This document shows, one piece after another, positions 26,117 through 42,844 of a stretch of DNA of 64,000 nt. Every line of letters begins with the position of its first letter. The stretch's first letter is position 1. Origin of the DNA: Pirellulales bacterium (GTDB taxonomy: Bacteria > Planctomycetota > Planctomycetia > Pirellulales > JADZDJ01); contig DASRSD010000145.1 in assembly GCA_035656635.1 (NCBI GenBank), positions 62,001 through 126,000 of the forward strand, given 5' to 3'. The position numbers were made by a program, and so were the translations under genes. A model generated the notes under the pieces. That model made no database searches. It saw only the letters and a list, made by a program, of their open reading frames with translations, and was not told where the DNA came from.

Positions 26117-27145
26117 TCACGCGGCGGGCTTGATAGCAAGGGGAGCCGCTTGGTGCGCTGCCAAAGCCAAATCGGCATCGACCATCATTTCGGCCAATTG
26201 TTGAAATGATGTGCGCGGTTTCCAGCCAAGCTGCTGGCGTGCTTTGGTGGCATCGCCCACAAGATGAAACGGCTCGCTGGGGCGAAAATAACGCGGATCG
26301 ATGTCCACATGCTGTTGCCAATCCAAATTCACGCGGTCAAACGCGATTTGCAAAAACTCGCGCACCGTGTGCGTTTCGCCAGTGGCAATGACAAAATCGT
26401 CGGGCTGACTTTGCTGCAGCATTAGCCACATCGCTTCGACGTAATCTTTGGCGTAACCCCAGTCGCGCTGGGCATCGAGGCTTCCCAACGACAAGCGATT
26501 TTCCAACCCCAAGCGAATTCGTGCGGCTGCGCGCGTAATTTTGCGCGTGACAAAATTTTCGCCGCGGCGAGGCGATTCGTGATTGAACAAAATTCCGCAG
26601 CAGGCAAACAGACCATACGCCTCACGATAGTTGACCGTTTGAAAATGCGCAAATACTTTGCCACAAGCGTACGGGCTGCGCGGGTGGAATCGGGTATCTT
26701 CGCGCTGCGGCGATTCCATGGCTTTGCCAAACATTTCGCTGGAAGAGGCCTGATAGAACCGCACCGACTTATGCTTATTCAATTGCCGGGCGGCTTCCAA
26801 GACGCGCAGCGTGCCCAGTGCGGTAATCTCAGCCGTGTAGAGCGGTTGATCGAATGAAGCCTGCACGTGGCTTTGAGCGGCCAGGTTGTAAATCTCGTCG
26901 GGCTGCACATCGAGCACCAAATTCGCCAGGCGAATGCCATCGATCATGTCATCGTAATGCAGCACCAGATTGGGGCTCGCGCCGTGCAAATTTCGATACA
27001 GATGCTCCAGCCGACCGGTATGCAGCGAGCTGGCCTGTCGGGCTAAACCATGAACCTCGTATCCTTTTTCCAAGAGCAACTCCGCCAGATAGGAGCCGTC
27101 CTGTCCGGTGATGCCGGTGATTAAAGCGCGGCGGGGTAAAATCAT
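26117..27145 (-). CDS. gmd: GDP-mannose 4,6-dehydratase
   Basis: A 342-residue short-chain dehydrogenase/reductase that converts GDP-D-mannose to GDP-4-keto-6-deoxymannose. The NADP motif '[20 protein letters not shown]' is at 7-26, '[16 protein letters not shown]' near 85-100, and '[11 protein letters not shown]' supplies the Ser/Glu part of the active site. The YxxxK pair is in '[20 protein letters not shown]'. Length is normal. It lies about 75 bases after a GT10 fucosyltransferase on the same strand, so the pair probably serves deoxyhexose-containing glycan synthesis. The next enzyme for GDP-L-fucose is not in the window. Confidence 0.95.
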   Translation of the reverse strand: MILPRRALITGITGQDGSYLAELLLEKGYEVHGLARQASSLHTGRLEHLYRNLHGASPNLVLHYDDMIDGIRLANLVLDVQPDEIYNLAAQSHVQASFDQPLYTAEITALGTLRVLEAARQLNKHKSVRFYQASSSEMFGKAMESPQREDTRFHPRSPYACGKVFAHFQTVNYREAYGLFACCGILFNHESPRRGENFVTRKITRAAARIRLGLENRLSLGSLDAQRDWGYAKDYVEAMWLMLQQSQPDDFVIATGETHTVREFLQIAFDRVNLDWQQHVDIDPRYFRPSEPFHLVGDATKARQQLGWKPRTSFQQLAEMMVDADLALAAHQAAPLAIKPAA

Positions 27146-27219
27146 CGCAGAATGCTCGAAAGTTTACGGCAGGAGTTCAATGCGGAACTATTCAATTCAT
27201 TTTTTGACGCACACGGCAT

Positions 27220-28197
27220 TTAGCTTGCTTCGCGCATTTCGTCCCAGTGATACTTGGCCCAACGATTCAGCCGGCCCCAGTTTTTTTTGAGCCGCAGTTT
27301 TGTATTGCGAGTCTGGCGAATCAGGAAGAGCCGCGGCTCAGGCTTTTTCAGCGCGATTGGCGTTTGGGGCGACGATAAAATCTTTTCGAACTGTGCCAGT
27401 ACATTTTGCTTGTCAACAAAGGCGTTCGGACGGTTGCCGTGAAACCACGGCTGGCTTACATATTGGCAATACAACTCGTCGTTGCGATCCACTTCAATAA
27501 TGCGTTCGATCAGCGCGCGGGGACTGCCATAATCGAAATAGTTCAAAAAGCTGGCCGGGTTAAAATCGCGGTGCACCAGCGGGTTGCCCCAATAAATGGG
27601 CAAGCTGTTCATGAGCATCGGCTGGCCAATTTTTTCCGTCGTATAGCCAGGATAGCTGGAGTTTTCAAACGCGAGGGTAAATTTGTATTGGCGGATGAAT
27701 TCCAGTTTATCTTTGACCCGCCCCCCGACATTGTTGAACAGCCGCCCGCCGGCATCTACGTGTTTGTACTTCGAAAGCTCGCGAAAAAATGCGTTGCGGA
27801 ACCGGCAATAGCGGTTGGAATACACAAAATTGCAGAACTGGATTTTTTCCGCCAGAACTTTTTGGGGATCGACCGTGGTCTTCACCAATCGACCGACGTC
27901 GCAATGCAAAGCGTATTGCGGCAGGCGATAATGATTAGGATGATCGCAATAATCGAAGGTGAACGCGTAATCGCAATCTGCGAAATTCGGCCGCAAATTT
28001 TCCGAGGTGTAGTAAACGCGCGTGCAAGGGTAACGGCGAAAGTTTTCTCGCGAACCGTAGCAACTGTAAATTACAATCTCGGGCTGATCGGAAAGCTCGA
28101 CGTCGTACTTCTCGCGCAATAATCGCGTGAAGTAATGATTGGCCGGATTCATCGCGGCCTTAAAATCGCTGAATGCCAACCGCAGCCGAGGCTTCAT
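27220..28197 (-). CDS. Glycosyltransferase family 10 (alpha-1,3-fucosyltransferase-like)
   Basis: A 325-residue transferase; the ATG at 28197 gives 'MKPRLRLAFSDFKAAMNPAN', and a longer upstream frame is rejected for lack of homology. The GT10 donor-site region is clear: 'NFVYSNRYCRFRNAFFREL' near 137-155, then 'YKFTLAFENSSYPGYTTEKI' and 'SLPIYWGNPLVHRDFNPASF'. The family moves L-fucose from GDP-fucose onto GlcNAc- or Glc-containing acceptors. The C terminus is basic and may contact the membrane. Its position directly upstream of gmd links donor synthesis and transfer. Which glycan it decorates is unknown. Confidence 0.88.
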   Translation of the reverse strand: MKPRLRLAFSDFKAAMNPANHYFTRLLREKYDVELSDQPEIVIYSCYGSRENFRRYPCTRVYYTSENLRPNFADCDYAFTFDYCDHPNHYRLPQYALHCDVGRLVKTTVDPQKVLAEKIQFCNFVYSNRYCRFRNAFFRELSKYKHVDAGGRLFNNVGGRVKDKLEFIRQYKFTLAFENSSYPGYTTEKIGQPMLMNSLPIYWGNPLVHRDFNPASFLNYFDYGSPRALIERIIEVDRNDELYCQYVSQPWFHGNRPNAFVDKQNVLAQFEKILSSPQTPIALKKPEPRLFLIRQTRNTKLRLKKNWGRLNRWAKYHWDEMREAS

Positions 28198-28318
28198 GGA
28201 AATCCTGCGGAAATAGATGGGCAAAATTTCGCTGCTTCCCCAATGCACCGCCGTAAATTGGGGCGGTATGATACTGTTTGCCCAGACTTTGCCAAACGCC
28301 ATTTTCTTTCGAGCCGCT

Positions 28319-28738
28319 ATGCCAGCCGCGCTGCCAATTTCTGAACTGAACCATGTGGCGCTGGTCACTCGCCACCTCGATGCTAGCAAGAAGTTCTACA
28401 ACGAGGTGCTGGGCTTCCGCGAAGTGCCGCGGCCAAATTTCACGTTTCCCGGCGCATGGTTGTTCGGCCATGGATTAATGATCCACCTTCTCGGTCACAA
28501 TCCCGCAGCCAACGAACAACCGAGCCCAGCAGCGGCCGAAATTCTAACCCGCGAATACCATTTGGCGCTGCATACCGACGATTTGTCCACTGTCGAGCGG
28601 TTACTAACGGAACACGGCATACTGTTCCGCCGGAACCGGCAGGCCGACACCGGCGTAAAGCAGATTTTTTTTCAGGACCCGGACGGCTTTCATATTGAAG
28701 TGGGCGCCTATCCCCCAAACCCACCAGCACCGGGTTAA
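28319..28738 (+). CDS. VOC-fold metalloprotein (glyoxalase/dioxygenase superfamily)
   Basis: A 139-residue single-domain protein. Two beta-alpha-beta-beta-beta modules are visible: 'LNHVALVTRHLDASKKFYNE' at the start and 'YHLALHTDDLSTVERLLTEH' in the second half. Candidate metal ligands are the His in 'NHVALV', the His in 'EYHLAL' and the Glu in 'DGFHIEVGAY'. The ATG at 28319 is preferred because homology begins there; an upstream in-frame start near 28268 is possible. The substrate cannot be inferred. It is divergent from the fucosyltransferase and convergent with gltD. Confidence 0.85.
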   Translation: MPAALPISELNHVALVTRHLDASKKFYNEVLGFREVPRPNFTFPGAWLFGHGLMIHLLGHNPAANEQPSPAAAEILTREYHLALHTDDLSTVERLLTEHGILFRRNRQADTGVKQIFFQDPDGFHIEVGAYPPNPPAPG

Positions 28739-28891
28739 AAGCACGGGGTGTCTAACGACACAAAAGAGGCTCCCTGCGAGCAGCGGCTGGACGATCACAA
28801 GCAAGACGAAAATTCCAGCGGGAAGAAATAACCAGCCCGGCAGAGTTCGCAATCTGTGAAATCGGCTTCCGTTCCGTGTTGCTGTACCGAT

Positions 28892-30379
28892 TTATTTCCA
28901 CGCAAAATCGCCGGCGTTCACGCTCGGCAGGTGCGATACCCCCATCAGGTATTTATCGACGGCTCGGGCAGCTTCGCGCCCTTCGTGAATGGCCCACACC
29001 ACCAAAGACTGCCCGCGACGCAAATCGCCAGCGGCAAACACGCCGGGCTGGCTCGTCATGTAGTTGGCATCCGTTTTTACATTGCCACGCGGATCCATTT
29101 CCAAATTCAAATCAGAAATCGCTCCGCGTTTTTCCGGCCCGACAAAGCCCATGGCCAATAACACGAGTTGGCAGGGCCACACTTCCTGCGTGCCTTCCAT
29201 TTCCTTGAACACGTGGCGCCCTTGCTCGTCTTTGATCCATTCAATGCGCACCGTGACTAAACTCTCCACGTGACCGTGGGAATCGCCGCGGAATTCCTTC
29301 GTCAAAATGCCCCACTCGCGGCGACAGCCTTCTTCGTGCGAGGTGCTAGTGCGCATAATCATGGGCCACAACGGCCAAGGTGTATTGGCAGGGCGCTGAT
29401 CAGCCCGCGGGTAATTTCCCACATCGGGCGGTTGCGGAAGCAGTTCGAACTGCGTGAGGCTTTTGCAACCTTGCCGGTTGGATGTCCCATCGCAGTCGCT
29501 GCCGGTATCCCCACCGCCGATGACAATCACGTCCTTGCCCGTCGCCAAAATCTGTTGGGAAATTACATCTCCCTGGTTCACTTTATTTTGTTGCGGAAGA
29601 AACTCCATGGCAAAATGAACGCCACCGAGGTCGCGGCCGGGAATTGGCAAATCGCGCCCTTGCGTGGCGCCACCGCAAAGCAAGATGGAGTCGTAATCAC
29701 GGCGCAAATCAGCCGTCGCCACGTTGACCCCCACGTTGGCATTGTACTTAAATTCCACGCCCTCCTCTTGAAGTTGCTTAATCCGCCGCCAGATGCGCGA
29801 TTTTTCCAGCTTGAAATCCGGAATGCCGTACATTAGCAAACCGCCCGGCCGATCGGCTCGCTCGAACACGGTGACATAATGTCCAGCGCGATTGAGTTGC
29901 TGCGCCGCCGCCAATCCCGACGGGCCGCTGCCAATGATGGCCACTTTTTTCTCTGTGCGAACCGTCGGTGGTTCCGCTACAATCCAGCCTTCATCAAATC
30001 CGCGATCGGCAATGGAACATTCAATTTGCTTAATCGCCACCGGATCTTCGTTAATGCCTAACACGCACGCCGCTTCGCACGGGGCAGGGCACACCCGTCC
30101 GGTGAATTCCGGAAAATTGTTCGTAGCGTGCAATCGATTGATGGCTTCCTGCCAGTGATCGCGGTATACCAAATCGTTCCAGTCGGGAATGATGTTCCCT
30201 AGCGGACAGCCGGTATGGCAAAAGGGGACGCCGCAATCCATGCACCGGGCGCCCTGTTTGCGCAGCTCGTCTTCCGACAATATCGTGAGAAATTCACGAT
30301 AATGCTTGATTCGTTCCGGCACCGGCTCTTTGCCGCTGGTCTTGCGGCCATATTTCATAAACCCGCGAACGTCACCCAT
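28892..30379 (-). CDS. gltD: Glutamate synthase (NADPH) small subunit
   Basis: A 495-residue flavoprotein that passes electrons from NADPH to the large subunit in the GOGAT reaction. The N-terminal domain carries the Cys clusters for two 4Fe-4S centres ('[19 protein letters not shown]' near 44-62 and '[15 protein letters not shown]' near 94-108). The FAD motif '[17 protein letters not shown]' is near 145-161 and the NADPH motif '[13 protein letters not shown]' near 288-300. The C-terminal '[19 protein letters not shown]' closes the FAD site. It starts 24 bases after the stop of gltB, so the two form an operon. Confidence 0.97.
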   Translation of the reverse strand: MGDVRGFMKYGRKTSGKEPVPERIKHYREFLTILSEDELRKQGARCMDCGVPFCHTGCPLGNIIPDWNDLVYRDHWQEAINRLHATNNFPEFTGRVCPAPCEAACVLGINEDPVAIKQIECSIADRGFDEGWIVAEPPTVRTEKKVAIIGSGPSGLAAAQQLNRAGHYVTVFERADRPGGLLMYGIPDFKLEKSRIWRRIKQLQEEGVEFKYNANVGVNVATADLRRDYDSILLCGGATQGRDLPIPGRDLGGVHFAMEFLPQQNKVNQGDVISQQILATGKDVIVIGGGDTGSDCDGTSNRQGCKSLTQFELLPQPPDVGNYPRADQRPANTPWPLWPMIMRTSTSHEEGCRREWGILTKEFRGDSHGHVESLVTVRIEWIKDEQGRHVFKEMEGTQEVWPCQLVLLAMGFVGPEKRGAISDLNLEMDPRGNVKTDANYMTSQPGVFAAGDLRRGQSLVVWAIHEGREAARAVDKYLMGVSHLPSVNAGDFAWK

Positions 30380-30403
30380 CGAATCCCGCCTGTCTCAAAA
30401 GAA

Positions 30404-34987
<4,584 letters not shown>

Positions 34988-35068
34988 AACCGTTACCCGT
35001 TCAATGATTCGATGAATTGCTTGTTTCCCTACGCACAATTGATTTATTTTGAATTGCGGCAAATCGAA

Positions 35069-36118
35069 TTAATTGGCTGCCGCAGAATGCGCAGCCAGCG
35101 TTGCTCCCCCGGCCGTCAAATGATCGTGTTGATTGCTTCCCGCTGTCCCATGCATGGCCGAGCCATTTCCAGCGGCAGTAAACTCCGCATCGCCTTCGCC
35201 ATTTCGAAGAGTCGATTGAGGATGCGCGCCAAACAAATGGCCTTCGCCCCGCAGCAGTTCGATAAACTTGCGCACGGTCACTCCCAAATCCTTACCACGA
35301 CGATGAATAATTCCCAACGGCCGTACTAATTCGTTGGTTGAAAGCGGCACAGCGGCCAAAGTGCCTGTCTCCACTTCACGCACCACTGTCGGCGCCGGCA
35401 ACAAACTAACGCCGGCGCCAATCTCAACGGCCCGTTTAATCGTTTCGATGTTGTCGAATTCCATGACCACGTTCACGTCGGCGCGATGTTCCAGCAGCAC
35501 GCGGTCAATTTCGCGCCGGATCGTTAAATCAACGTCAAAGCCAATAATGGGTTCACCCGCCACTTCTTCCAGCGACACCTGCGGCCGTTTGGCCAAGCGA
35601 TGGCTCGGCGCGCACACCAATACCATCGGTTCCTGCCGCCAGCCGATGGCTTTGACGGTCCGTGATGGTTTGGGATAGCTTACCAGTCCCAGGTCGGCCT
35701 GATCGTTTTCGACCGCTTCGTAAACTTTGTGCGGATGCAAATACTCCAATCGCACATTCGCCTTGGGATACTGACTAAGAAACTGGTGCAGGTACCGGTC
35801 CATGTGATGCAATCCGACGGAATAAATCGAAGCCACGCGCACTCGACCCGCCACTTCATCGTGCAAGGTGCGCACGCGATCTTCCAACGCGAAATAACGC
35901 TCCACAATTTTGCGGCAGCCGCTGTAATAGATTTCCCCTTCTGGCGTGAGCGAAAACGGCCGCTTCGATCGATCAATCAACTTTGTGCCTAAGTGCCGCT
36001 CGAGCTGGTTCACCACCTGGCTGGCGCCGGATTGCGAGATACCGTTCTCCTCCGCAGCGCGAGAAAAACTGCGCCGCCCGACAACATCGCAAAACACTTT
36101 CAGCGACTTAAGGTGCAT
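35069..36118 (-). CDS. LysR-family transcriptional regulator
   Basis: A 349-residue regulator from the ATG at 36118; a TTG eight codons earlier is the alternative. The winged HTH occupies about 1-62 ('LKSLKVFCDVVGRRSFSRAA', 'SQSGASQVVNQLERHLGTKL'), followed by the linker helix and a periplasmic-binding-like effector domain (about 90-300: 'VRVASIYSVGLHHMDRYLHQ', 'AVEIGAGVSLLPAPTVVREV'). The last 45 residues are low-complexity Ala/Gly/His-rich and not part of the fold. It reads in the same direction as gltB-gltD, 81 bases upstream. LysR proteins often control neighbouring operons, so control of glutamate synthase is plausible but unproven. Confidence 0.9.
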   Translation of the reverse strand: MHLKSLKVFCDVVGRRSFSRAAEENGISQSGASQVVNQLERHLGTKLIDRSKRPFSLTPEGEIYYSGCRKIVERYFALEDRVRTLHDEVAGRVRVASIYSVGLHHMDRYLHQFLSQYPKANVRLEYLHPHKVYEAVENDQADLGLVSYPKPSRTVKAIGWRQEPMVLVCAPSHRLAKRPQVSLEEVAGEPIIGFDVDLTIRREIDRVLLEHRADVNVVMEFDNIETIKRAVEIGAGVSLLPAPTVVREVETGTLAAVPLSTNELVRPLGIIHRRGKDLGVTVRKFIELLRGEGHLFGAHPQSTLRNGEGDAEFTAAGNGSAMHGTAGSNQHDHLTAGGATLAAHSAAAN

Positions 36119-36542
36119 AAGTTTACCCAGGATGTAAGCCAAGATGGATAATTAGCAATCCAAATACCATATCCGATAAGTATTTGCCCCAAACATAGTA
36201 GAGTAAGAATGTTGTCGTCCCAAGTCAAGCCGCTAGCACGAACAAAACAAACGAGCCGGGGACGGCAATTACGCCATAATTATCATGACGCTCGTACATA
36301 AATGATTAATTTGCTTATACTTGCATTGATATCAGCAAGTTTGGCCTACCCGTGCAATTGACGCAATGATTAATGCAGTTTGCGCAATGCGTAGATTAGC
36401 CAGCCGAACATTGAACTCGCAGTAATCCTGCTCAGGCTCAATTTCACTTCTAACAATGGCCTTAATAAAGCGCCTTTTTGGCCCGGCATTCTTGGTACCA
36501 GACTCGGCCCGATTGCAACAAGGCGCAATCTTCAAAGAGCAC
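36119..36542. other. Non-coding, AT-rich gap
   Basis: No gene supported in about 420 bases. The stretch is notably AT-rich with several TTA/TAA tracts, and contains the upstream region of the LysR gene. No individual promoter or operator could be fixed. Confidence 0.5.
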
Positions 36543-37271
36543 TTACCGTTTCCGGCAAACACGTTCCGCTAGTTGGCCAATGCGCGCCGAAAACTCCTTT
36601 CGACGTGCGGTGAATTCGGCCACCGTTTTAGAGCCGGGCATTCGAACATAATCAAGCACAATTTTCTCGGCGGCTGCAAACTCGGCTGCAACATCTGGAA
36701 TTTGGTCGGCAATTTCCAGCGGTATGCAGGTCACGCCATTCAAATCGCCATGCAGTAAATCGCCCTGGTTCACCACGAGGCCTCCAACTCGCACGGGCAA
36801 CCCAATGTGCAGAATATGGCAGTATCCGTGCGAACAAATGGTTCCCCCGGTAAATACGGGATAATTCAAAGCCCGCACTTGTTCTAAATCGCGTCCGGCG
36901 CCGGAAGTGATTAACCCAACCGAACCGAATGCCCGATAGGTGGAACACATGACTTCGCCAAACGTGGCGGCAACAGGCGGATCGTCGAAGTCTTGAAATA
37001 CCACCACGGCCGGACCCGGCAGCTCCGCAAACCGTGTGACTTGTTGGTCCATGCTGCCATAAGCATCCCCGGTAGTCGGGGGTGCATCACTGCGAAATGC
37101 CGCCGTGGCGGCAAAGCCCACCATCGGTGGCAATTCAGAAAACGCGGCTCGAATTCGTCCGTCCATATAGCCGCGGTTTCGCGGCACAACGTCGAACAAC
37201 TCGATGGTGTTGCTAATGGTGGGCGTATCGAACTTCGCCAAGGCAGCCAAAGTTGCGGGGGAAAAGTGCAT
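36543..37271 (-). CDS. RraA-like protein (class II aldolase/4-hydroxy-4-methyl-2-oxoglutarate aldolase family)
   Basis: A 242-residue protein. The family core is visible: 'DTPTISNTIELFDVVPRNRG' at the N terminus, 'FGEVMCSTYRAFGSVGLITS' near 104-123, 'GAGRDLEQVRALNYPVFTGG' near 124-143, and 'QGDLLHGDLNGVTCIPLEIA' near 168-187. The G(x)RD and nearby Asp residues match the metal/pyruvate-binding site of HMG/CHA aldolases. The family also includes RraA, the RNase E inhibitor, which lacks lyase chemistry; the extra C-terminal helices make an enzyme more likely here. No close neighbours suggest a pathway. Confidence 0.82.
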   Translation of the reverse strand: MHFSPATLAALAKFDTPTISNTIELFDVVPRNRGYMDGRIRAAFSELPPMVGFAATAAFRSDAPPTTGDAYGSMDQQVTRFAELPGPAVVVFQDFDDPPVAATFGEVMCSTYRAFGSVGLITSGAGRDLEQVRALNYPVFTGGTICSHGYCHILHIGLPVRVGGLVVNQGDLLHGDLNGVTCIPLEIADQIPDVAAEFAAAEKIVLDYVRMPGSKTVAEFTARRKEFSARIGQLAERVCRKR

Positions 37272-37528
37272 CGTGGATCCTTAAATCCATGTCAATCCGT
37301 GAGTTATCAAGCAGCGAAGACAACATCCTAACCGAACCTAAATGCCTTTGCAGCCGCCCTTGCGCCCCATGTTGACCACCAAATTTGCGCAACACCTCTC
37401 AAAAACCTTGACCATTTCGAAAAAGGAGTTTAAGCTCGTTCTGGTGTAGTGTATATGCAAAGTATATGACGTGCAGGTGAGCTTTTGGGCCGGTGGAACA
37501 AAGTAGAGCTTTATCGAAAGGCAACCGT

Positions 37529-38179
37529 ATGCGCATCGCCAGAATCACGTTGCAGGGAATTCTTTGGGCAGCCCTTTGTGTTTTGACCATTAACCAAGCA
37601 CAAGCGGGAAACACTTACAACGAATCGACCAGCACCGATCTGTCAAATAATCAAGCAGCGCCCACTTCATTTTCACTTACCTCTGGCACGAACCCGGTCA
37701 TCGGGAACGTGGGCGCGGCGGTAGGAGATATGCAAGATTGGATTGCGGTCTCCGTACCTAGCGGATTTCAGTTGAGCTCGCTGATTTTGCACTCGTATAT
37801 TTCAAACGATGTGCAGGGATTTACGGGGTTCCAAGCCGGTTCGGCGTTTTCGGGAAATCCTCAAACCGCTCCCAGCGCCTACGAAGGCTATACCCATTTT
37901 GGCACCGCAGCTCAAAATGGAGTTCTCGCGGCGGTTAATTTGGTGGGACAAGATCTGTTGCCAGTGATGGCAAATCCAGCCGATGCACCGGGCTCGCAGG
38001 GTTTCACGCCGCCATTGGCCGCGGGAACTTACACTTTTTTGGTTCAGCAGTCGGGCGCTTCGACGAGCTATGAATTTGATTTCGGTGTTACCGCGGTTCC
38101 CGAACCGGCTTCCCTGGGCCTGATGGGCTTGGCCGGTGCGGCTTTGCTGGCCGTTGCTTTTCGACGCCGCAAACAATAA
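37529..38179 (+). CDS. PEP-CTERM exported protein
   Basis: A 216-residue protein with a signal peptide ('RITLQGILWAALCVLTINQA') and a C-terminal sorting tail: 'VPEPASLGLMGLAGAALLAV' followed by the basic end AFRRRKQ. The ATG at 37529 is chosen over an upstream in-frame ATG because it follows a GAAAGG ribosome site. PEP-CTERM tails are processed by exosortases; none is in this window. The body, rich in Ser, Thr, Asn and Gly, is probably a beta-sandwich ('GDMQDWIAVSVPSGFQLSSL') with no catalytic residues recognised. It stands alone and converges on glnA. Confidence 0.85.
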   Translation: MRIARITLQGILWAALCVLTINQAQAGNTYNESTSTDLSNNQAAPTSFSLTSGTNPVIGNVGAAVGDMQDWIAVSVPSGFQLSSLILHSYISNDVQGFTGFQAGSAFSGNPQTAPSAYEGYTHFGTAAQNGVLAAVNLVGQDLLPVMANPADAPGSQGFTPPLAAGTYTFLVQQSGASTSYEFDFGVTAVPEPASLGLMGLAGAALLAVAFRRRKQ

Positions 38180-38262
38180 GTCGCCAAGCTTAACACTGCT
38201 GTCGGTATCAGGCCGCCCAGCGCGCTTTCACGTCCTCAGCTTTCAACCGTTGGAAGGAGCGC

Positions 38263-38294
38263 AAAAAAAGCCCGGGGTTGTTTCCCCTGGGCTT
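38263..38294 (-). terminator. Rho-independent terminator of glnA
   Basis: On the minus strand AAGCCC-A-GGGG pairs with CCCCGGGCTT (one bulged base) around a short loop and is followed by TTTTTTT. It lies about 90 bases after the glnA stop and on the correct strand; the plus-strand T tract is weak. Confidence 0.8.
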
Positions 38295-38383
38295 AGTTTC
38301 TTGCGCGACCGATGGTCGTAGCCTTAAACGCACAAGTATTCATCGCGAAAAATACTTAACTCGCGAAATCACTCTGCGATCGC

Positions 38384-39796
38384 TCACATATCGTAGTACA
38401 GGCAAAATTCGTACGGATGGGGCCGCAGCCGCATGGCGTCGACCTCGTTTTTCATTTTGTACGAAATCCACGTGTCGATCACGTCCTTGGTGAACACGTC
38501 GCCACGCAGCAGGAAGGCATGGTCGTGCTGCAAGGCGCTCAGCGATTCTTCCAAACTGCCCGGTGTCTTGGGCACTTCGGCCAATTCTTCCGGCGAAAGA
38601 TCGTAAATATCTTTGTCCAGCGGCTGGCCCGGATTCAGTTTGTTCTGAATGCCGTCGATGACAGCCATTAACATGGCGGAAAACGCCAAGTAGGGGTTGC
38701 AGGACGGATCGGGGCAGCGGAACTCCACGCGCTTGGCTTTCGGGCTGGGGCTGTACATCGGAATGCGGCAGGAGGCCGAACGGTTCCGTTGCGAATAAGC
38801 CAAATTCACCGGCGCTTCATAACCTGGCACCAATCGCTTGTAGCTGTTGGTGGTGGGGTTGGAAAACGCCAAGATCGAAGGCGCATGCTTCAGCAAGCCG
38901 CCGATGGCGAACATGGCCATTTCGCTCAGGCCGGCGTAGCCGCTGCCGGCGAACAATGGATTGCCACCCTTCCACAACGAAATATGCGTGTGCATGCCGG
39001 AGCCGTTATCGGCAAACAGCGGCTTGGGCATGAAGGTGACGGTTTTGTTGTACTTCTTGGCCACATTCTTGATGATGTATTTATAAATCATCACTTGGTC
39101 GCCCATACGCACCAAATCGTGGAAGCGCATGTCAATTTCGCTTTGACCGGCCGTGGCCACTTCGTGGTGCTGCGCTTCAATGTCGATGCCGCAATCGATC
39201 ATCGTTTGCATCATTTCGTTGCGGATGTTCATTAGCGCATCGGCCGGCGGCACAGGGAAGTAACCTTCCTTGTAGCGAATTTTGTAGCCCAAGTTCGGCT
39301 TTTCATCGCGGCCCCGGTTCCATTCGCCTTCGCTGCTGTCGACGTGGTAGTAACCTTCGTGTTGGTTAAAGTCGTACCGCACGTCGTCGAAAATGAAAAA
39401 TTCCGCTTCCGGACCGATAAAGCACGTGTCGGCAATGCCCGTGCTCTTCAAATAATTCACAGCCTTGCGGGCCACATTGCGCGGATCGCGGGAGTAATCT
39501 TCCCGGGTAATCGGGTCTTGAATGTTGCACACCATCACCAGCGTGGGAATGGTGGTGAACGGGTCGATAAACGCCGTTTCCGGCTGGGGCACGACAAGCA
39601 TGTCGCTTTCGTTAATCGCCTGCCAGCCGCGGATGCTGGAGCCATCGAAGCCTAGCCCGTTTTCAAATACATCTTCATCCAGCTTGTTGACCGGCACGGT
39701 GAAGTGCTGCCACAGGCCCGGGAAGTCCATGAACCTTAGGTCCACCGCCTTGACATCCTTTTCGCGGCACAACGCCAACACTTCTTTTGGCTTCAC
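38384..39796 (-). CDS. glnA: Glutamine synthetase type I
   Basis: A 470-residue enzyme that makes glutamine from glutamate, ammonia and ATP as a dodecamer. Diagnostic stretches are '[20 protein letters not shown]' near 47-66, '[16 protein letters not shown]', '[18 protein letters not shown]', and '[20 protein letters not shown]'. '[20 protein letters not shown]' contains the Tyr that is adenylylated in GSI-beta enzymes, so control by GlnE-type adenylylation is plausible. GTG start with an AAAGGG ribosome site. A terminator follows. It is divergent from a type III glutamine synthetase, so the organism carries both classes side by side. Confidence 0.97.
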   Translation of the reverse strand: MKPKEVLALCREKDVKAVDLRFMDFPGLWQHFTVPVNKLDEDVFENGLGFDGSSIRGWQAINESDMLVVPQPETAFIDPFTTIPTLVMVCNIQDPITREDYSRDPRNVARKAVNYLKSTGIADTCFIGPEAEFFIFDDVRYDFNQHEGYYHVDSSEGEWNRGRDEKPNLGYKIRYKEGYFPVPPADALMNIRNEMMQTMIDCGIDIEAQHHEVATAGQSEIDMRFHDLVRMGDQVMIYKYIIKNVAKKYNKTVTFMPKPLFADNGSGMHTHISLWKGGNPLFAGSGYAGLSEMAMFAIGGLLKHAPSILAFSNPTTNSYKRLVPGYEAPVNLAYSQRNRSASCRIPMYSPSPKAKRVEFRCPDPSCNPYLAFSAMLMAVIDGIQNKLNPGQPLDKDIYDLSPEELAEVPKTPGSLEESLSALQHDHAFLLRGDVFTKDVIDTWISYKMKNEVDAMRLRPHPYEFCLYYDM

Positions 39797-40432
39797 AGCA
39801 GTTTCCCTTTCGCTAAAAAAATTCCAGAAGGAAGAACGATTGGTTTTTACAAATTTGGATCGTCTCTGTCAGATGGGCTGGTGCCTTTCGTACGCCGGCA
39901 CCCCGGTGTTATCGCAGCCGCTAACTCCCCAGCCGGCGGCAAAAAGAACCTCAGGGTTCCGCCATTAAGCAATCACAGTGCCGTAGCCTGGAGCACAGCG
40001 CGCAGAAAGAACATGATAGCGCCTAATTGCCTGCTTGCAACGGGGTTGAGCAAAAAATGTCGGCGGCGAAAATGAGGGCAATTCATGCGAATATGCCGAC
40101 GATTTAGGCACTCCTAGATCAATCCACAGGCAAATTGCACGATCAAGCGGTGCAGTATTCGGCCATTCCTCAAGATCGATAAAAACAACCTGTCGCTGGT
40201 TTCTGGCGGTAGCCGAATGACTTACCGCTTGGTAACCAATTTGTCAGCCGGAAAGCGCGGAAGGTCCGGTCACTTCGCCACATCGTGGCATGTAGTTTGC
40301 CTATAGCGGGGCAGACTAGTCTGAATTTGCTTACAGAGTCAAGGACGCCACTCTGTCTATTTAACCCGAACTGCCGCAGTTCCAAGGAATGGAGCTGGCG
40401 GCAAGCGTCTTTGCTTTTGTAAGGAGTTCTTC
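39797..40432. other. Divergent intergenic region between glnA and glnN
   Basis: No gene supported in 636 bases. Both glutamine synthetase genes start away from it, so it should hold both promoters. A perfect 12-base palindrome lies at 40312-40323 (listed separately). No sigma-54 GG/GC site was recognised by eye. Confidence 0.55.
40312..40323. promoter_or_regulatory. Candidate operator upstream of glnN, palindrome CAGACTAGTCTG
   Basis: A perfect 12-base dyad about 110 bases before the glnN start codon. Its length and position suit a dimeric regulator's site. No regulator is known for it here, so this is inference from symmetry and place. Confidence 0.35.
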
Positions 40433-42687
<2,255 letters not shown>

Positions 42688-42728
42688 ACCTCCTCATTTT
42701 CAACCGGTTCGCAACCAATTCAACTACG

Positions 42729-42770
42729 GCCCTGTATCTGTGATAAAGCGGATACAGGGCTTTTCCGTTT
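42729..42770 (+). terminator. Rho-independent terminator of glnN
   Basis: GCCCTGTATC (42729-42738) pairs perfectly with GATACAGGGC (42751-42760) around a 12-base loop, followed by TTTTCCGTTTCTTT. It lies about 40 bases after the glnN stop. Confidence 0.82.
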
Positions 42771-42844
42771 CTTTCCCCGCTGAGGCGCCCGATGGAATAT
42801 GGTACAATGACGCTGGGCACTTGTTGATTTGGGAGTCACGAATC

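Noticed and set aside
39797-40432. Sigma-54 promoter for glnA or glnN
   Set aside because: No convincing GG-N10-GC site with the surrounding consensus was found by eye.
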